This document shows positions 1-9,065 of a DNA stretch of 64,000 nt, piece after piece. A model generated the notes under the pieces. The model had not been told where the DNA came from and did no database searches. It worked only from the letters and a program-made list of their open reading frames with translations. Each line of letters begins with the position of its first letter. Within the stretch, counting starts at the first letter, position 1. Source of the DNA: Trichomonas vaginalis G3 (taxonomy: Eukaryota > Parabasalia > Trichomonadida > Trichomonadidae); the NCBI RefSeq assembly GCF_026262505.1, contig NC_067207.1, positions 1,744,252 through 1,808,251 on the forward strand, read 5' to 3'. A program made the translations under genes and the position numbers.

Positions 1-940
1 AAAGAGGATGTTGAAAAGAAAGCTGACAAAGATATGTTGACGATGAGTTAGCATATCTGGCTAGTGGGTTAGTGAAGAAGGCAGATAAGGAATATGTGGA
101 TGAAAAAGACAATGAAATTATAAAAAGGGTTGACTGGTACCATGAACGGACATCGAAGATTTTAGAAAACAAAGCGAATACAGGGGGTTTCAGGATGTTT
201 AGACCTTAAAGCCGACAAAGAAACTGTAGATATGTTGAACAAACGGTTTCAAGTCATACCAGAGGTTTAATGGAAGATGGACAACAGTTGAAAGAGCTTG
301 AGAAAGGTGTTACAGAGTTAAGGAATACAAACAGACTCGACATGGATAAAAGGATATGTAGATGCAACAAAAGAACGTATTTTCGCATGGACAGAAGGAA
401 CATACCCACAAAAATATCATAGACATAGCATCTCTGACGTAAATGAACTTGAAGAAAAGTTATATAAAAAAGCTGACAAAACAGAGCTTCAAACATTAAA
501 GACAGAAATACTTCAAACACTATATCCTATAGGTTCTATTTATACGTCAATGAACTCTACCAGACCAGAAGTAGTACTTGGTTTTGGAACTTGGACTCAA
601 ATAGTCGACAGGTTTTTGTATTGTGCAAACTCTTCAAAGGAAACAGGTGGAAGTAAAACGATTTCAGGTGAAAACCTACCTGCACACAGTCACTACATAA
701 ATTTAATACAGCTGAAGCAGGTTGGCATAAGCATAGATATTGGGATTGGACAGGAATGACAAAAGGTAAAGGATATGATGTTAAAGACGACGTTAAGTTT
801 GCTATAAATTGTTACTGGGATGACACTCAGGAGGAGGAAGCCATACACATCGCATTACAGGATATTCGGAAACAACGGGACAGAGTAAAGACTACATGCC
901 ACCTTACATGACAGTTTACGCATGGTATAGAAATGCTTAG
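1..940 (+). pseudogene. Tail-fibre-like protein with phage tail-collar tip (5' end off-window, interrupted)
   Basis: The product resembles the fibre or adhesin proteins of tailed phages and some giant-virus relatives, which make trimeric shafts ending in a receptor-binding tip. The upstream half has repeated KADK-type heptads suggesting a coiled-coil shaft. The downstream half carries the collar signature YPIGSIY, then FGTWTQI, DRFLYC and GENLPAHSH, and it closes with MPPYMTVYAWYRNA, which is typical of the fibre tip. Its stop codon at 938-940 overlaps the stop of the convergent integrase gene. The gene starts outside the window and is broken in several places. A role in host attachment is inferred from the family. 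Confidence 0.75.
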
Positions 941-1892
941 TCGTCATTTTCAACTTCTTTAGCATATTCGTCAGGAGTTGTCTTATATTTGTTAGGAACT
1001 GTCTTTGAAAGTATACCACCTTGAACTTAACAAGTTTGAAACGAGGTCTGACAATAGTAGTTTTATCTTCTGCTTGCAGTCTGTACATTTTGCCATGTTT
1101 GCCTAAAACTTCATAATATTCTCTTGTATACTTTCTTCTATTTTTACGAACACGAATGCGAGTACCTGTCGAGTTCCCATTGTTGTCATAGTCAATAGTA
1201 TTTTCATATGGGTCGCGTTTAGGTATTTCTATTTTTACTTTGTCACCTTTCTTAAGTTTGAAGCCTGGCATTCTTTCTTGTTTGTCTCTTTTGACTAAAC
1301 TATTAAATATATAGTCTTTCTCTAAGTCGGGGTTGTTTTTCATTTCTTCGGGGAGTGGTTTCCCAAACCTTTTTGTTTACGGCTATTGTAAATATTTAAA
1401 ACTTGTCTCATCTTTGCCATGGAGAAATGTCTATATTTGTCGTCATATGACATTTCATCTACCTCACCACCTTTGGTTGGTTTAAGTCTCTTAAGATTTT
1501 TATACAACTGTCAATGACACCAAGAGCAGAATGGTTTTGGTCGACAATGAAATATTGGTTTACATTTTTTGAACGCAGATAGTTTTTAATATCGTCTGAT
1601 TTGAAAGAACTTTCACAGTCAGATGTCAGTTTTGTTGGATGGTATTTGTCAACGAATATTGTCAAAGCAGTTTTCACATCTAAAATATTTTTGGACTGTA
1701 ATGGTATGGCTTCACAGTATCTTGTGTTTTGACCAAAAATATTAGCCAGTATGGTGGTCCATCTTCTCTATACCTCGGAATGTTTTCCAAGATATCCATA
1801 AACCAAGCATTTGGTGTTGAACTAAAGATTTTTATCATGAGTGCTTTCTTTGTTGCCTTAGAAACATAGGGGTCCTTGTTTGGATTCGTCAT
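937..1892 (-). pseudogene. Polinton c-integrase (rve family), interrupted
   Basis: This is the retroviral-type integrase that Polintons use to insert their linear DNA. The start at 1892 opens MTNPNKDPYV. It is followed by an RNase-H-fold core with a WFMDILENI strand and a KLTSDCESSFKS strand, then a helix around QNHSALGVID. The C-terminal part holds a basic SH3/chromo-like segment around KKGDKVKIEIPKRDPYENT and EYYEVLGKHGKMYRL, as in other Polinton and Ty3-type integrases. The span of about 318 codons fits the family. It lies divergent from the small gene starting at 1910, with 17 bases between the two starts. It is broken in a few places. Confidence 0.8.
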
Positions 1893-1909
1893 TTTTTACC
1901 CTATAAGAA

Positions 1910-2310
1910 ATGGGTTTATTTGGCGCATTAGCAGGAGTTGCATCCAGATTTTTGCCCGCAGTGGAACAATAGCCAGAGGTGTATTTGGAGTTGGAAGGAA
2001 GATTTTGAGTACATTAGGTATACTTAAAGAGAAAGCACAACCTATTATACAAACTGTACAGAAAGGTTGGGATGTAGCACGAGATGCAGCAAATCTTATT
2101 CCAAATCCTGAAACAAGAGGAAAAGTTCAAGGATGGATGGACAATGTAGGAAGACAAGCAGGAAACTATTATAACAAAGCAAATGACTACTATAACCAAG
2201 CAGGACACTATATGGACCAAGGTGAAAGATTCTTTAACAGAGGATATAACCATGCACAACAATGGGTAAACAATAACCAACCGCAACCGCCTCAAACGTG
2301 GGGAATGTAA
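1910..2310 (+). pseudogene. Small virion-type protein with hydrophobic glycine-rich N-terminus (interrupted)
   Basis: I do not recognise a named family. The start region MGLFGALAGVASRFLP is a small glycine/alanine amphipathic segment of the sort seen in membrane-lytic minor capsid proteins (compare adenovirus protein VI). Downstream there is a helix-rich part and a repetitive Tyr/Asn/Gln-rich tail with several YYN-type repeats, ending NNNQPQPPQTWGM. It shares a very short divergent promoter with the integrase gene and is followed after 19 bases by another small gene. A membrane-active minor virion role is only inference. About one break is present. Confidence 0.45.
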
Positions 2311-2329
2311 AATTTTTTACTGAGATGAA

Positions 2330-2482
2330 ATGAACAATACAGCATTGAGACAAATGGGTTCAAGATGGATTTGTCGACTTCCAGCAGTTACACAACGTGT
2401 TTGTCAAGTTCTTCCTATACCTCAGGAAGTTTTAGACCGACTTAAAAAACCTAAACAACCAGTTGAAAACAAACCAAACTAA
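2330..2482 (+). CDS. 50-aa small protein of the Polinton, unknown function
   Basis: A short open frame beginning MNNTALRQMGSRW and ending KPKQPVENKPN. It is basic, with two cysteines and a proline-rich tail. Support for a real gene comes from the upstream context. The stretch TTTTTTACTGAGATGAA sits between the previous stop and this start, and the same 17 bases recur immediately before the next start at 2502, so both genes seem to have the same small promoter. No homology is recognised. The gene is intact and shorter than usual annotation cut-offs. Confidence 0.55.
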   Translation: MNNTALRQMGSRWICRLPAVTQRVCQVLPIPQEVLDRLKKPKQPVENKPN

Positions 2483-2501
2483 AATTTTTTACTGAGATGA
2501 A

Positions 2502-3080
2502 ATGACCGAAGAAGTTGAAACGGTAGATTTGACACCACAAACAAAAAGTTCAGAACCATTGTCAAAACCTGTCAAAGAACTTACAGATGAAGAGAAAAAT
2601 TCAATAATAGAAAGTGCCAGGTCTGGAAATACAAACCCTAACTACAAAGTCACTTTTCATAGAAATGGAACGGCTAGTATCTCAAAAAAGAAACAGACTC
2701 TCACAAATAAAATATTGAAGTCTGAAGGAGCTTTCGAGACAACAGATGGAAAAGTTTACTTCACTGACCAACAGTTCATTATAGAACATCTCATTGACTT
2801 AGAGTCGAAATATTCTAAACTTTACAACAAACACAAAAAGTTGAAAGGAAAACAAAAACAAATGGCATATGATATTTATGAAGATGTTGACGACACAACC
2901 ATACCTGCAAGTGAGGTAAAGTCAGAGGAACCGAAAAGTGACGAAAAACCGATAGAAGAAGGGAAGCCACAAAACTGAAGAAAACCAAAACCAAAGGTTA
3001 GTTTCCAAACTAAACCAAGTCAACCTTCATTAGCTGGTATGGGTTGGCGTCAAAGACTTTGGCAGCAGGCGGTTATGTAA
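2502..3080 (+). pseudogene. Acidic/lysine-rich protein with C-terminal GMGWRQRLWQQAVM tail (interrupted)
   Basis: The N-terminal part is charged and low in complexity, opening MTEEVETVDLTPQ. It is followed by a more regular segment around NPNYKVTFHRNGTASISKKK and a short coiled coil (LIDLESKYSKLYNKHKKL). The downstream part ends in a basic/tryptophan motif, GMGWRQRLWQQAVM, that looks conserved in character. Translation starts directly after a second copy of TTTTTTACTGAGATGAA. It ends 34 bases before the DNA polymerase start. I do not recognise the family; position among structural and replication genes suggests a virion or DNA-binding accessory role. One break is suspected. Confidence 0.5.
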
Positions 3081-3114
3081 AGTAAAGAAAAAACATTTTT
3101 TTATTTTTATAAAA

Positions 3115-5268
3115 ATGCCCCCGTATAGAATGGATAGAAGGTCTGCTAGAATAAAAGCAGAGTTAGAAAGATATGGTTGGAGAGTTTCAAAGAAGTTTAA
3201 ATATAGGAAGGGAAGACCCATAAAAGTCTATGACAAATTGTCTGGTCTTCGCTACGAAATGGATTTGGAAACAGCACGCGCAAATTATCCAAACAGACTA
3301 GAGAGGTTAGAAGAAGAACGTCTTATGGACATGCCTTTCGATGTTTCTGAACCGCAAGTTGAAGGACACGACGGCTTTGCCAGATTCTATTGGAAACATG
3401 ACGAACAATTGTATCCTTTGAGAAGGAAAAAAGGAAAAGGTGAAGACAAACATGCTCCCATGGAAAGAACAAGATATGCATATGAAAAGTACCGTGAAGT
3501 TAGAAGTCAAATTACATCTGGTCGAACCTTTACAGTAAACTTTGACGAAGGAAAGAACAAAGAAGGCTTCATGGGAGTACTTGCTGCAATTCAAGACGGA
3601 AATAAGAAAGGATACAATCTCAGATTGACCATAACAGATTTGGATGGTCACATTTACTATGCACATGGCAATGTCACAACAGCTGCAATGCTTCTTGACG
3701 CTTTCAAGACTACAAAGAGAGAACAAATGGTTGACTCCGACTCAGACATTTTGAATGCAATTGAAGGAATTGCAAGTGTAAAATTTGAATGGTACCAACC
3801 TAACCCTCAAGCAGTCAGACAACATGCTGGATACTTCCCGTTCATAAATAAGTCTGACATTGACTTGACAAGGTATGGAATTTACAATTCAATTGAAAAA
3901 ATTGTCAATGAACCTTGTATTCTTACATGTCTCAGGAACTCTGGTCTTGTTACAGATGAGAAGATGAAGTATCTTGAGTCATGTGTGAAGACAAGGTACA
4001 TTCTCAGAGGTCAATTGGCAAAAATTGCACCGTTGGCAAATGTCAATATCCGAGTTAACATACCTACAGCTAAAGGTTCTTCACATGACGACTATGTTGT
4101 TGACAAAGACTTACCATGGTTGAAGATTGCAATTGTCCACAACCACTTCATGTTGAACGAAAGTCTTACAAACCCATTCTTTGGTAAAAGTAAGTGCAAC
4201 ATTGTCAGAGCTGTAAACATTCTTTTCGAGAAAGGTTTGTTGGAACCAATTCCAGATGACAAACTGACAGAAACTTTTGTACCAAAAGACGAAACAAACT
4301 TTTCATTGTTAGCAAGACCAAAAGTTGTTCCAGACAAAGTTCTAGCACAAAAGAAGTACACAGTTCCAAAAGGAGTTGGATTGTTCGGATACCAACCTGA
4401 ACCAGAAGAACTTCCAATGAGGTTGCAAGAACTTCAAGATGCTATAAACAAACTTCCATTGAGACATCCAATTGACGTCAAATTGTATTGGAGAGCATCT
4501 GAGTTAGGTCAGAAGGTTTTATATGAAACAGGTTGCTTCGACGATGTTTATGAGATAACAGGAGAAGTTTCTCAGAAGATAAGAGACTCGCTTGAATTTC
4601 CACAAACTGGACCGATTGGTTGCGACAAGTTCGACTCAGATGAAAAGATATACTATGTCGACCTTAACGCTGCGTACATGAGGTTCGTCCAATATATTCC
4701 AACTGGAATTCCAAACGAAGATGGTGAGTTCCCAGGAAGGAACTATACAGTTGGAAAAGTCATACAACAACTGTATGATATTAGGAAAGCTTCAAACCCC
4801 AAACTTGCAATGACACTCAAATTGCTTATGAATTCGACATGGGGATATTCCATTAAGAAACCTCAAGAGATGAAGAGTAAACATTATGAGAAGGTCGACA
4901 ACTTTGTTGAAAGGTTCTCCCCTTTTGTTTTGAAATACGAGTTCACCGAAGGTCAAAATGGCTTAGTAACCACATTAAAACCTATTGTCGAACATTGGTC
5001 CTATCCTCAGTTCGCAAAGGCAGTCCTTGACAACTACAACAAATTCTTCTCCGAAGTCAAATCGAAAGTTGTGGTTTACTATGAGAACATTGACGCACTC
5101 ATGACGAACGAAGAAGGCTATAACAAACTCATTGAAATGGGAATGGTCGGTGAAAAGATGGGTCAATTCAAATTGGACAAAATTTTCACCGAAGTTCATG
5201 TCCTCTCCAAGCGTAAGTACTGGGGCATACTTGAAGACGGCACAGAAATAAAACATTGCATGAAGTAA
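3115..5268 (+). CDS. Protein-primed type B DNA polymerase (Polinton PolB)
   Basis: Replicates the linear element from a protein primer, as in adenovirus, phi29 and other Polintons. The frame is open for 717 residues. The N-terminal 100 residues are very basic, consistent with nucleic-acid or terminal-protein contacts. Around residue 260 the segment ILTCLRNSGLVT matches the N-terminal region of Polinton polymerases. Palm motif A appears near residue 515 (YVDLNAAYM) and motif B near 570 (KLLMNSTWGY). The C-terminal KRKYWG fits the KxY motif of the thumb side. The start codon follows an AT-only run, TTTTTTATTTTTATAAAA, shared with the SF3 helicase gene. As part of the fossil element it may not be active. 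Confidence 0.85.
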   Translation: MPPYRMDRRSARIKAELERYGWRVSKKFKYRKGRPIKVYDKLSGLRYEMDLETARANYPNRLERLEEERLMDMPFDVSEPQVEGHDGFARFYWKHDEQLYPLRRKKGKGEDKHAPMERTRYAYEKYREVRSQITSGRTFTVNFDEGKNKEGFMGVLAAIQDGNKKGYNLRLTITDLDGHIYYAHGNVTTAAMLLDAFKTTKREQMVDSDSDILNAIEGIASVKFEWYQPNPQAVRQHAGYFPFINKSDIDLTRYGIYNSIEKIVNEPCILTCLRNSGLVTDEKMKYLESCVKTRYILRGQLAKIAPLANVNIRVNIPTAKGSSHDDYVVDKDLPWLKIAIVHNHFMLNESLTNPFFGKSKCNIVRAVNILFEKGLLEPIPDDKLTETFVPKDETNFSLLARPKVVPDKVLAQKKYTVPKGVGLFGYQPEPEELPMRLQELQDAINKLPLRHPIDVKLYWRASELGQKVLYETGCFDDVYEITGEVSQKIRDSLEFPQTGPIGCDKFDSDEKIYYVDLNAAYMRFVQYIPTGIPNEDGEFPGRNYTVGKVIQQLYDIRKASNPKLAMTLKLLMNSTWGYSIKKPQEMKSKHYEKVDNFVERFSPFVLKYEFTEGQNGLVTTLKPIVEHWSYPQFAKAVLDNYNKFFSEVKSKVVVYYENIDALMTNEEGYNKLIEMGMVGEKMGQFKLDKIFTEVHVLSKRKYWGILEDGTEIKHCMK

Positions 5269-5275
5269 AAAATTT

Positions 5276-5383
5276 TTATTCGAATTTGAATCGGACAGGT
5301 CGAGTTACACCATTCTTGGTCTCAAACTCATATATAACCTGTTTGTCTGTATTTTCGTCGACTATGGCACGAGACACGAACAT
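5276..5383 (-). CDS. 35-aa small ORF, unknown
   Basis: A short frame reading MFVSRAIVDENTDKQ and ending RPVRFKFE. It fills the gap between the polymerase stop and a divergent plus-strand gene. Its start and that of the plus-strand gene at 5414 face away from each other across 30 bases containing AAAAAGTGTCATTT, so one small region may promote both. The peptide has the alternating pattern of a short beta hairpin. No family is recognised, and chance cannot be excluded at this length. Confidence 0.3.
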   Translation of the reverse strand: MFVSRAIVDENTDKQVIYEFETKNGVTRPVRFKFE

Positions 5384-5413
5384 TGACCAAACGGACAAAA
5401 AGTGTCATTTCGG

Positions 5414-5677
5414 ATGGTCACGCAGCCAATCGCATTCGAGCACTTCGAAGAAGCCTTACGTTCCAAGGGAGAGGGTGTCTGGTGCAAGGGAGAGGTCATG
5501 AGACTCTACGAGCAGTACATCCTCAATGCCTGGGAGGACAAATCGTCCTTGGATTGGCAATTCTACCAACTCCTCTGGGACGACCTCCTACGCAACTGGG
5601 ATGACGAAAGAGTCCAATTCAGGGGTCAGGAACTACTTGTCCAAATTCTCATTAATTTAACATACTTAACTAAATAA
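5414..5677 (+). CDS. 87-aa tryptophan-rich helical protein, unknown
   Basis: Opens MVTQPIAFEHFEEALRSKG and ends LINLTYLTK. It is rich in tryptophan (WCKGE, AWEDK, LDWQFYQLLWDDLLRNWDD), glutamate and leucine, and looks entirely helical. The ATG is preceded at 9 bases by TCATTT, which fits the trichomonad initiator TCA-Y-W. A longer frame exists upstream only through a non-ATG codon. No family is recognised; the gene is open and its neighbours on both sides point the other way. Confidence 0.5.
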   Translation: MVTQPIAFEHFEEALRSKGEGVWCKGEVMRLYEQYILNAWEDKSSLDWQFYQLLWDDLLRNWDDERVQFRGQELLVQILINLTYLTK

Positions 5678-5729
5678 ACACCTAAATTTACTCGGGGTTT
5701 CCCCCTAAAATAAAAAATTTTTTTTACTC

Positions 5730-6428
5730 TTAGAACCACTCGAGGTTCTCCTTACGGTTGTTGAGCTTGTCACCGTCAATGTGTCTGACCCTCGTCTTCT
5801 TGTCTGGATTTGGAACCCATTGAATTGCGACAAGCTTGCCCATGGAGATTGAACCGCGATTCCGAAGGTTAAGGTTCAAGTGTCCCAAGTTGTTGAGGAC
5901 TGGGGTAAGAACCTTGCCTGTCTCCTTGTTGCGGATTTGGTATGGGTAGGGTTGGGAAATTTCGTAAGCGTCATCGGCAACAAGGGTTGCCCAAACTTCC
6001 TCTTCTTCGTGTTTCTCTTCTTCCTCTTCTTCCTCTTCTTCCTCTTCTTCCTCTTCTTTGATAATACCTTCGGCAATTCTGTGTTCACGAATTACGGTGT
6101 TGGAGGTTCTGTCCTTTCCGAGTACCTTCCAGATGGCGTCTATCTCTTCGAAGAAACGGTAGATGAGTCTGGCAAGGTCTCGGTTCTCTCTCGCGTAAAT
6201 GCGCAAGGTTTCCGTCAAATCGTTCAGGACTTTCTCATTGGAAGCTTGGTTCATGAGGAACTCACCTTTAAGTCCCTTCATCTCTTCCATAAGACTACTT
6301 TGGAGAGTCTTAACGGTGTTTGTCAGATGAGCTTTCAAATTCAAAATTTGAATTTGAACTGGGCGCTTGTCTGGCAACATTGAAAGGACATCTGCCATTG
6401 TGTTCGGCTTCGGTGCTTGTTCGGACAT
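5730..6428 (-). CDS. Coiled-coil protein with C-terminal HNH_3-like endonuclease domain
   Basis: A 232-residue open frame. Residues 1-110 are helical (NLKAHLTNTVKTLQSSL and following). A run of about 14 glutamates near residues 125-140 makes a flexible linker. The last 75 residues match the NUMOD4/HNH_3 layout: YQIRNKETGKVL, a beta-strand LGHLNLNLRNRG, then RHIDGDKLNNRKENLEWF, which corresponds to the HIDGNKxNNxxxNLEW nuclease motif. Such domains cut DNA in homing endonucleases and phage enzymes. Upstream, TCATTTTTTCG sits directly before the ATG as an initiator-like site. A nuclease or DNA-binding virion role is inferred; the HNH histidine and asparagines are present. Confidence 0.7.
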   Translation of the reverse strand: MSEQAPKPNTMADVLSMLPDKRPVQIQILNLKAHLTNTVKTLQSSLMEEMKGLKGEFLMNQASNEKVLNDLTETLRIYARENRDLARLIYRFFEEIDAIWKVLGKDRTSNTVIREHRIAEGIIKEEEEEEEEEEEEEEKHEEEEVWATLVADDAYEISQPYPYQIRNKETGKVLTPVLNNLGHLNLNLRNRGSISMGKLVAIQWVPNPDKKTRVRHIDGDKLNNRKENLEWF

Positions 6429-6460
6429 CGAAAAAATGAAGTGGTTTGAGAATGACGGTT

Positions 6461-7045
6461 TTACTTCAAAAAGCTTGTTATGACGGTTAAGTCATACAAC
6501 AAGTTTAAAATAATATCTTGTTCTTCTTCTGAACGTTTGTTGTCTCTTCCGATAAAAGTTTCGAACATGAGAACCAAAAAACGTTTTTTGAGATTGCGGA
6601 AGAGTTCAGGCAAACGTTCATATTCTGGATATGTTGGGAGCAGTTCGAAACATCTGAGCTGACTTTCGGACAAAATTGGGACAATGTCAGAAAATTCATC
6701 TTTGGTCGGACTGCTTGAAGGTAAGTCCCTTACATGTAAGTAGCTCTGGTAAAGTCTTCTCATTTCTGCTAACTTTTGGAGTATAGCTTCGTAGTTTAGA
6801 AGTTTTAATTTTAATTGTCTTATTCCACTCTTTACTTCTAAACGGTAACTATCCATGAGGTCAAGAGTAGCTTTGGTAGCTTTAAGTGGAGCTATCTGTT
6901 CCTTGACTTGTGCAATTTTGGTTGCAATTGTGGTTTGAGCTCCTTCAAGTTCGCCGTCTATGTCGTTCTCAACACCTTCAACCATAGCTTGAAACTCTTC
7001 ATCGGTCCATTGAGTTTGGTGTGGGACGAATTTAACTTGCTTCAT
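6461..7045 (-). CDS. 194-aa coiled-coil protein, unknown
   Basis: An intact frame opening MKQVKFVPHQTQWTDEEF. Residues 30-100 have strong heptad character (AQVKEQIAPLKATKATLDL; RQLKLKLLNYEAILQKLAEM). The C-terminal half is a compact helical domain ending LYDLTVITSFLK. It stands 32 bases upstream of the HNH gene in the same direction, so the two could be co-expressed. No family is recognised; a structural or scaffolding role would fit but is unproven. Confidence 0.55.
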   Translation of the reverse strand: MKQVKFVPHQTQWTDEEFQAMVEGVENDIDGELEGAQTTIATKIAQVKEQIAPLKATKATLDLMDSYRLEVKSGIRQLKLKLLNYEAILQKLAEMRRLYQSYLHVRDLPSSSPTKDEFSDIVPILSESQLRCFELLPTYPEYERLPELFRNLKKRFLVLMFETFIGRDNKRSEEEQDIILNLLYDLTVITSFLK

Positions 7046-7067
7046 TCAAAAAAGAAAAAAAATGTTT

Positions 7068-7352
7068 TTACTCAAAGCGTGCCATATAGATGGCTATAAG
7101 AAACTTACCAGAAGGCTTCTTCTTCACATGAGTCTTCGGCAACTTGAGAGTTCTTGTTGGAGTTGGGTCTGGAATTTCAATTCTCTCTCGAGCGCAACCA
7201 CAGATGTCAGAATAACATTCCCCACTGTCTTTCTTGCCACCATAAATTGTGTATTGACCGAACTTGCATTTGCAGGAAGACCGGTCAATACAAGGTTCAC
7301 AGTTGAAATAGTTGTACACAAACCTGTTGAGTACGAGTGTGAGTAAAAACAT
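7068..7352 (-). CDS. 94-aa cysteine-rich protein with hydrophobic N-terminus
   Basis: The N-terminus MFLLTLVLNRFVYNYF resembles a signal peptide or short anchor. Residues 18-52 hold eight cysteines (CEPC, CKC, GECYSDICGC), suggesting a disulfide- or metal-stabilised knot. The tail is proline/lysine-rich (PDPTPTRTLKLPK). Two initiator-like sites, CTCATTTT and TTCACTTTTTT, lie just upstream of the ATG, which follows the previous gene's stop by only 26 bases. No family recognised; a secreted, membrane or virion-surface role is inference. Confidence 0.5.
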   Translation of the reverse strand: MFLLTLVLNRFVYNYFNCEPCIDRSSCKCKFGQYTIYGGKKDSGECYSDICGCARERIEIPDPTPTRTLKLPKTHVKKKPSGKFLIAIYMARFE

Positions 7353-7378
7353 AAAAAAGTGAAGTTAAAATGAGATGT

Positions 7379-7741
7379 TTACTGAATTGGTTGGATGTCG
7401 CCTTCTGAGGTTATGAAGAACGGCTGTCCAGAGTAGTGAAGTAGTGCTCTGAGAATTTGTGTAATTCGTGGAATTGGGCTCTCACGATATGGAAGTAGTA
7501 TCCAAGGACGTTTCATGAAGAACTTCAAGAGGGCTTCTTTCTTCACATCCTTAATATCATCGAATGCAGTGCCTTCTGGAACTTGAATTGCAACACCTGT
7601 TTCAATTTCCAACTTTAAGACACTATTCTTGGACAACCAGAAGCCAATGGACTTGCTTGGTTTGCACTTGCTGAGATATTCCTTCACGGTTTCATTTACC
7701 TCAATTAGATAAATTGCTTCGTCTAAGGGGTCAAGCTCCAT
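7379..7741 (-). CDS. 120-aa protein of unknown function
   Basis: Open frame MELDPLDEAIYLIEVNETV to SEGDIQPIQ. It has a mixed alpha/beta pattern with conserved-looking segments KSIGFWLSKNSVLKLEIETG and FMKRPWILLPYRESPIPR. No family is recognised. Its start codon lies about ten bases from the first unit of a 21-bp minisatellite, which therefore occupies its promoter position; how transcription begins here is unclear. Confidence 0.5.
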   Translation of the reverse strand: MELDPLDEAIYLIEVNETVKEYLSKCKPSKSIGFWLSKNSVLKLEIETGVAIQVPEGTAFDDIKDVKKEALLKFFMKRPWILLPYRESPIPRITQILRALLHYSGQPFFITSEGDIQPIQ

Positions 7742-7751
7742 ACTGAGTCAG

Positions 7752-8156
7752 TACAATATTGTACTTTTTCAAGACAATGTTGTACTTTTTCAAGACAATG
7801 TTGTACTTTTTCAAGACAATGTTGTACTTTTTCAAGACAATGTTGTACTTTTTCAAGACAATGTTGAACTTTTTCAGAACAATGTTGTACTTTTTCAGAA
7901 CAATGTCTCTCAAATTTGAGTACAGCTGTACTTTTTCAGAACAAGTCTTGAACTTTTTCAGAACAATGTTGTACTTTTTCAGAACAATGTTGTACTTTTT
8001 CAAGACAATGTTGAACTTTTTCAGAACAATGTTGTACTTTTTCAAGACAATGTTGTACTTTTTCAAGACAATGTTGTACTTTTTCAAGACAATATTGTAC
8101 TTATTCAAGACAATGTTGTACTTTTTCAAGACAATATTATATTGTTTCAGAACAAA
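7752..8156. repeat. 21-bp minisatellite, about 19 units
   Basis: The unit is close to TTGTACTTTTTCAAGACAATG, with a variant carrying CAGAACAATG in place of CAAGACAATG. Because the period is seven codons, both strands stay open: the minus strand reads a KKYNIVL heptad over and over and the plus strand reads LYFFKTM. About one third of the way in, the regular phase is interrupted by two abutting 12-bp palindromes, CTCAAATTTGAG at 7909-7920 and GTACAGCTGTAC at 7920-7931. The array sits exactly between two divergent genes. Unit-to-unit identity is high, pointing to recent expansion. Confidence 0.95.
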
Positions 8157-8176
8157 GACGGTTAAGACACAAACGA

Positions 8177-8784
8177 ATGTCCGACGTCCCACCTACTGAA
8201 CCCGTTCCACAGCCAGAAGAACAGCATGCTCCAGCACCACAACAGGTTCCACCTCCACAAGGCTACCCACAGCAACCTCAGTTCCAACAAGGACCTCCGA
8301 ATTACTACCAATTTCCACCTCAAGGTTACTACCAATTTCCACTACAAGGCTTCCCGAACTACCCTCCTCAGCCATGCCTTACTTCCCCAACCCTTGGATG
8401 TTCATGTCAAACCCTCCACCCCAATTCCAATCTCAATCCCAATCGAAGAGAGACCAAGAGTTCGAAGAAGGTCTGAACCGTTTACGCAAAGAGTATGCCA
8501 CAGCCCCTATGGAAGATGACAGGCTTTCAGTCTCTTCCCTAAGGTCGACCGATTCGACTCGTACCACAGATTCGGTCAAAGACAGAGACGACTACCTCAA
8601 GCAGTCTGAGAGACTCTTCATCCTACAACCATTTACAGTTGGAGCTCTCAAGAACATGCGCAATTACGAAGGTCAGACACCAGCTGGAGACCGCAAAACA
8701 GACGTACTCGCAAGAGCAGTCCAACTGGTCAAGACAAAGACTGAGATAGTCGACTTCATTCTTGCAGCTTGCCCATACAAGTAA
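8177..8784 (+). pseudogene. Pro/Gln/Tyr-rich protein with helical C-terminal domain (interrupted)
   Basis: The N-terminal part is a low-complexity Pro/Gln/Tyr tract (PPQGYPQQPQFQQ; YYQFPPQGYYQFP), as in self-associating or scaffold proteins. It is followed by a Ser/Thr/Arg-rich linker (SVSSLRSTDSTRTT). The end is a helical domain with LKQSERLFILQPFTVGALKNMR and AVQLVKTKTEIVDFILAACPYK. Translation runs away from the minisatellite. I do not recognise a family; the layout would suit a virion matrix or tegument-like protein, but that is a guess. About one break. Confidence 0.5.
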
Positions 8785-8812
8785 AAAAATAAACAATTAC
8801 GAGTTAAACTTT

Positions 8813-9013
8813 TTACTCTTTCTTTTCTGAGTTGTTTAGAGCTGGTTTCTCTTGTAGAAACCTTTCGTACTCTTCCATGGTCATGTAATTGCGAATTTGG
8901 TACGCAATTCCAGGTTCGTTGTTTTTGAACCTTACGTATGTAACGCTTCCATCCTCCTCAGGGAAGTAAGCTGCTAACATCTGACCAAGTTTTCTCGGTG
9001 ACTCGGAGCTCAT
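8813..9013 (-). CDS. 66-aa small protein, unknown
   Basis: Starts MSSESPRKLGQMLAAYF and ends PALNNSEKKE. The ATG at 9011-9013 is preferred to an upstream GTG because AAGTGACATTTTTA sits immediately before it, like the AAGTG-TTATTTTTT before the next gene. The peptide is acidic with an aromatic core (VTYVRFKNN, YQIRNYMTMEEYERF). No family recognised. Confidence 0.45.
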   Translation of the reverse strand: MSSESPRKLGQMLAAYFPEEDGSVTYVRFKNNEPGIAYQIRNYMTMEEYERFLQEKPALNNSEKKE

Positions 9014-9065
9014 TAAAAATGTCACTTTTTAAACGTTAAGTTTTTAGTCTTATTTTACCCTTTGT

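Noticed and set aside
7731-8199. Long open frames on both strands made of KKYNIVL or LYFFKTM repeats as genes
   Set aside because: They are by-products of the 21-bp period, which is divisible by three; no other coding sign is present.
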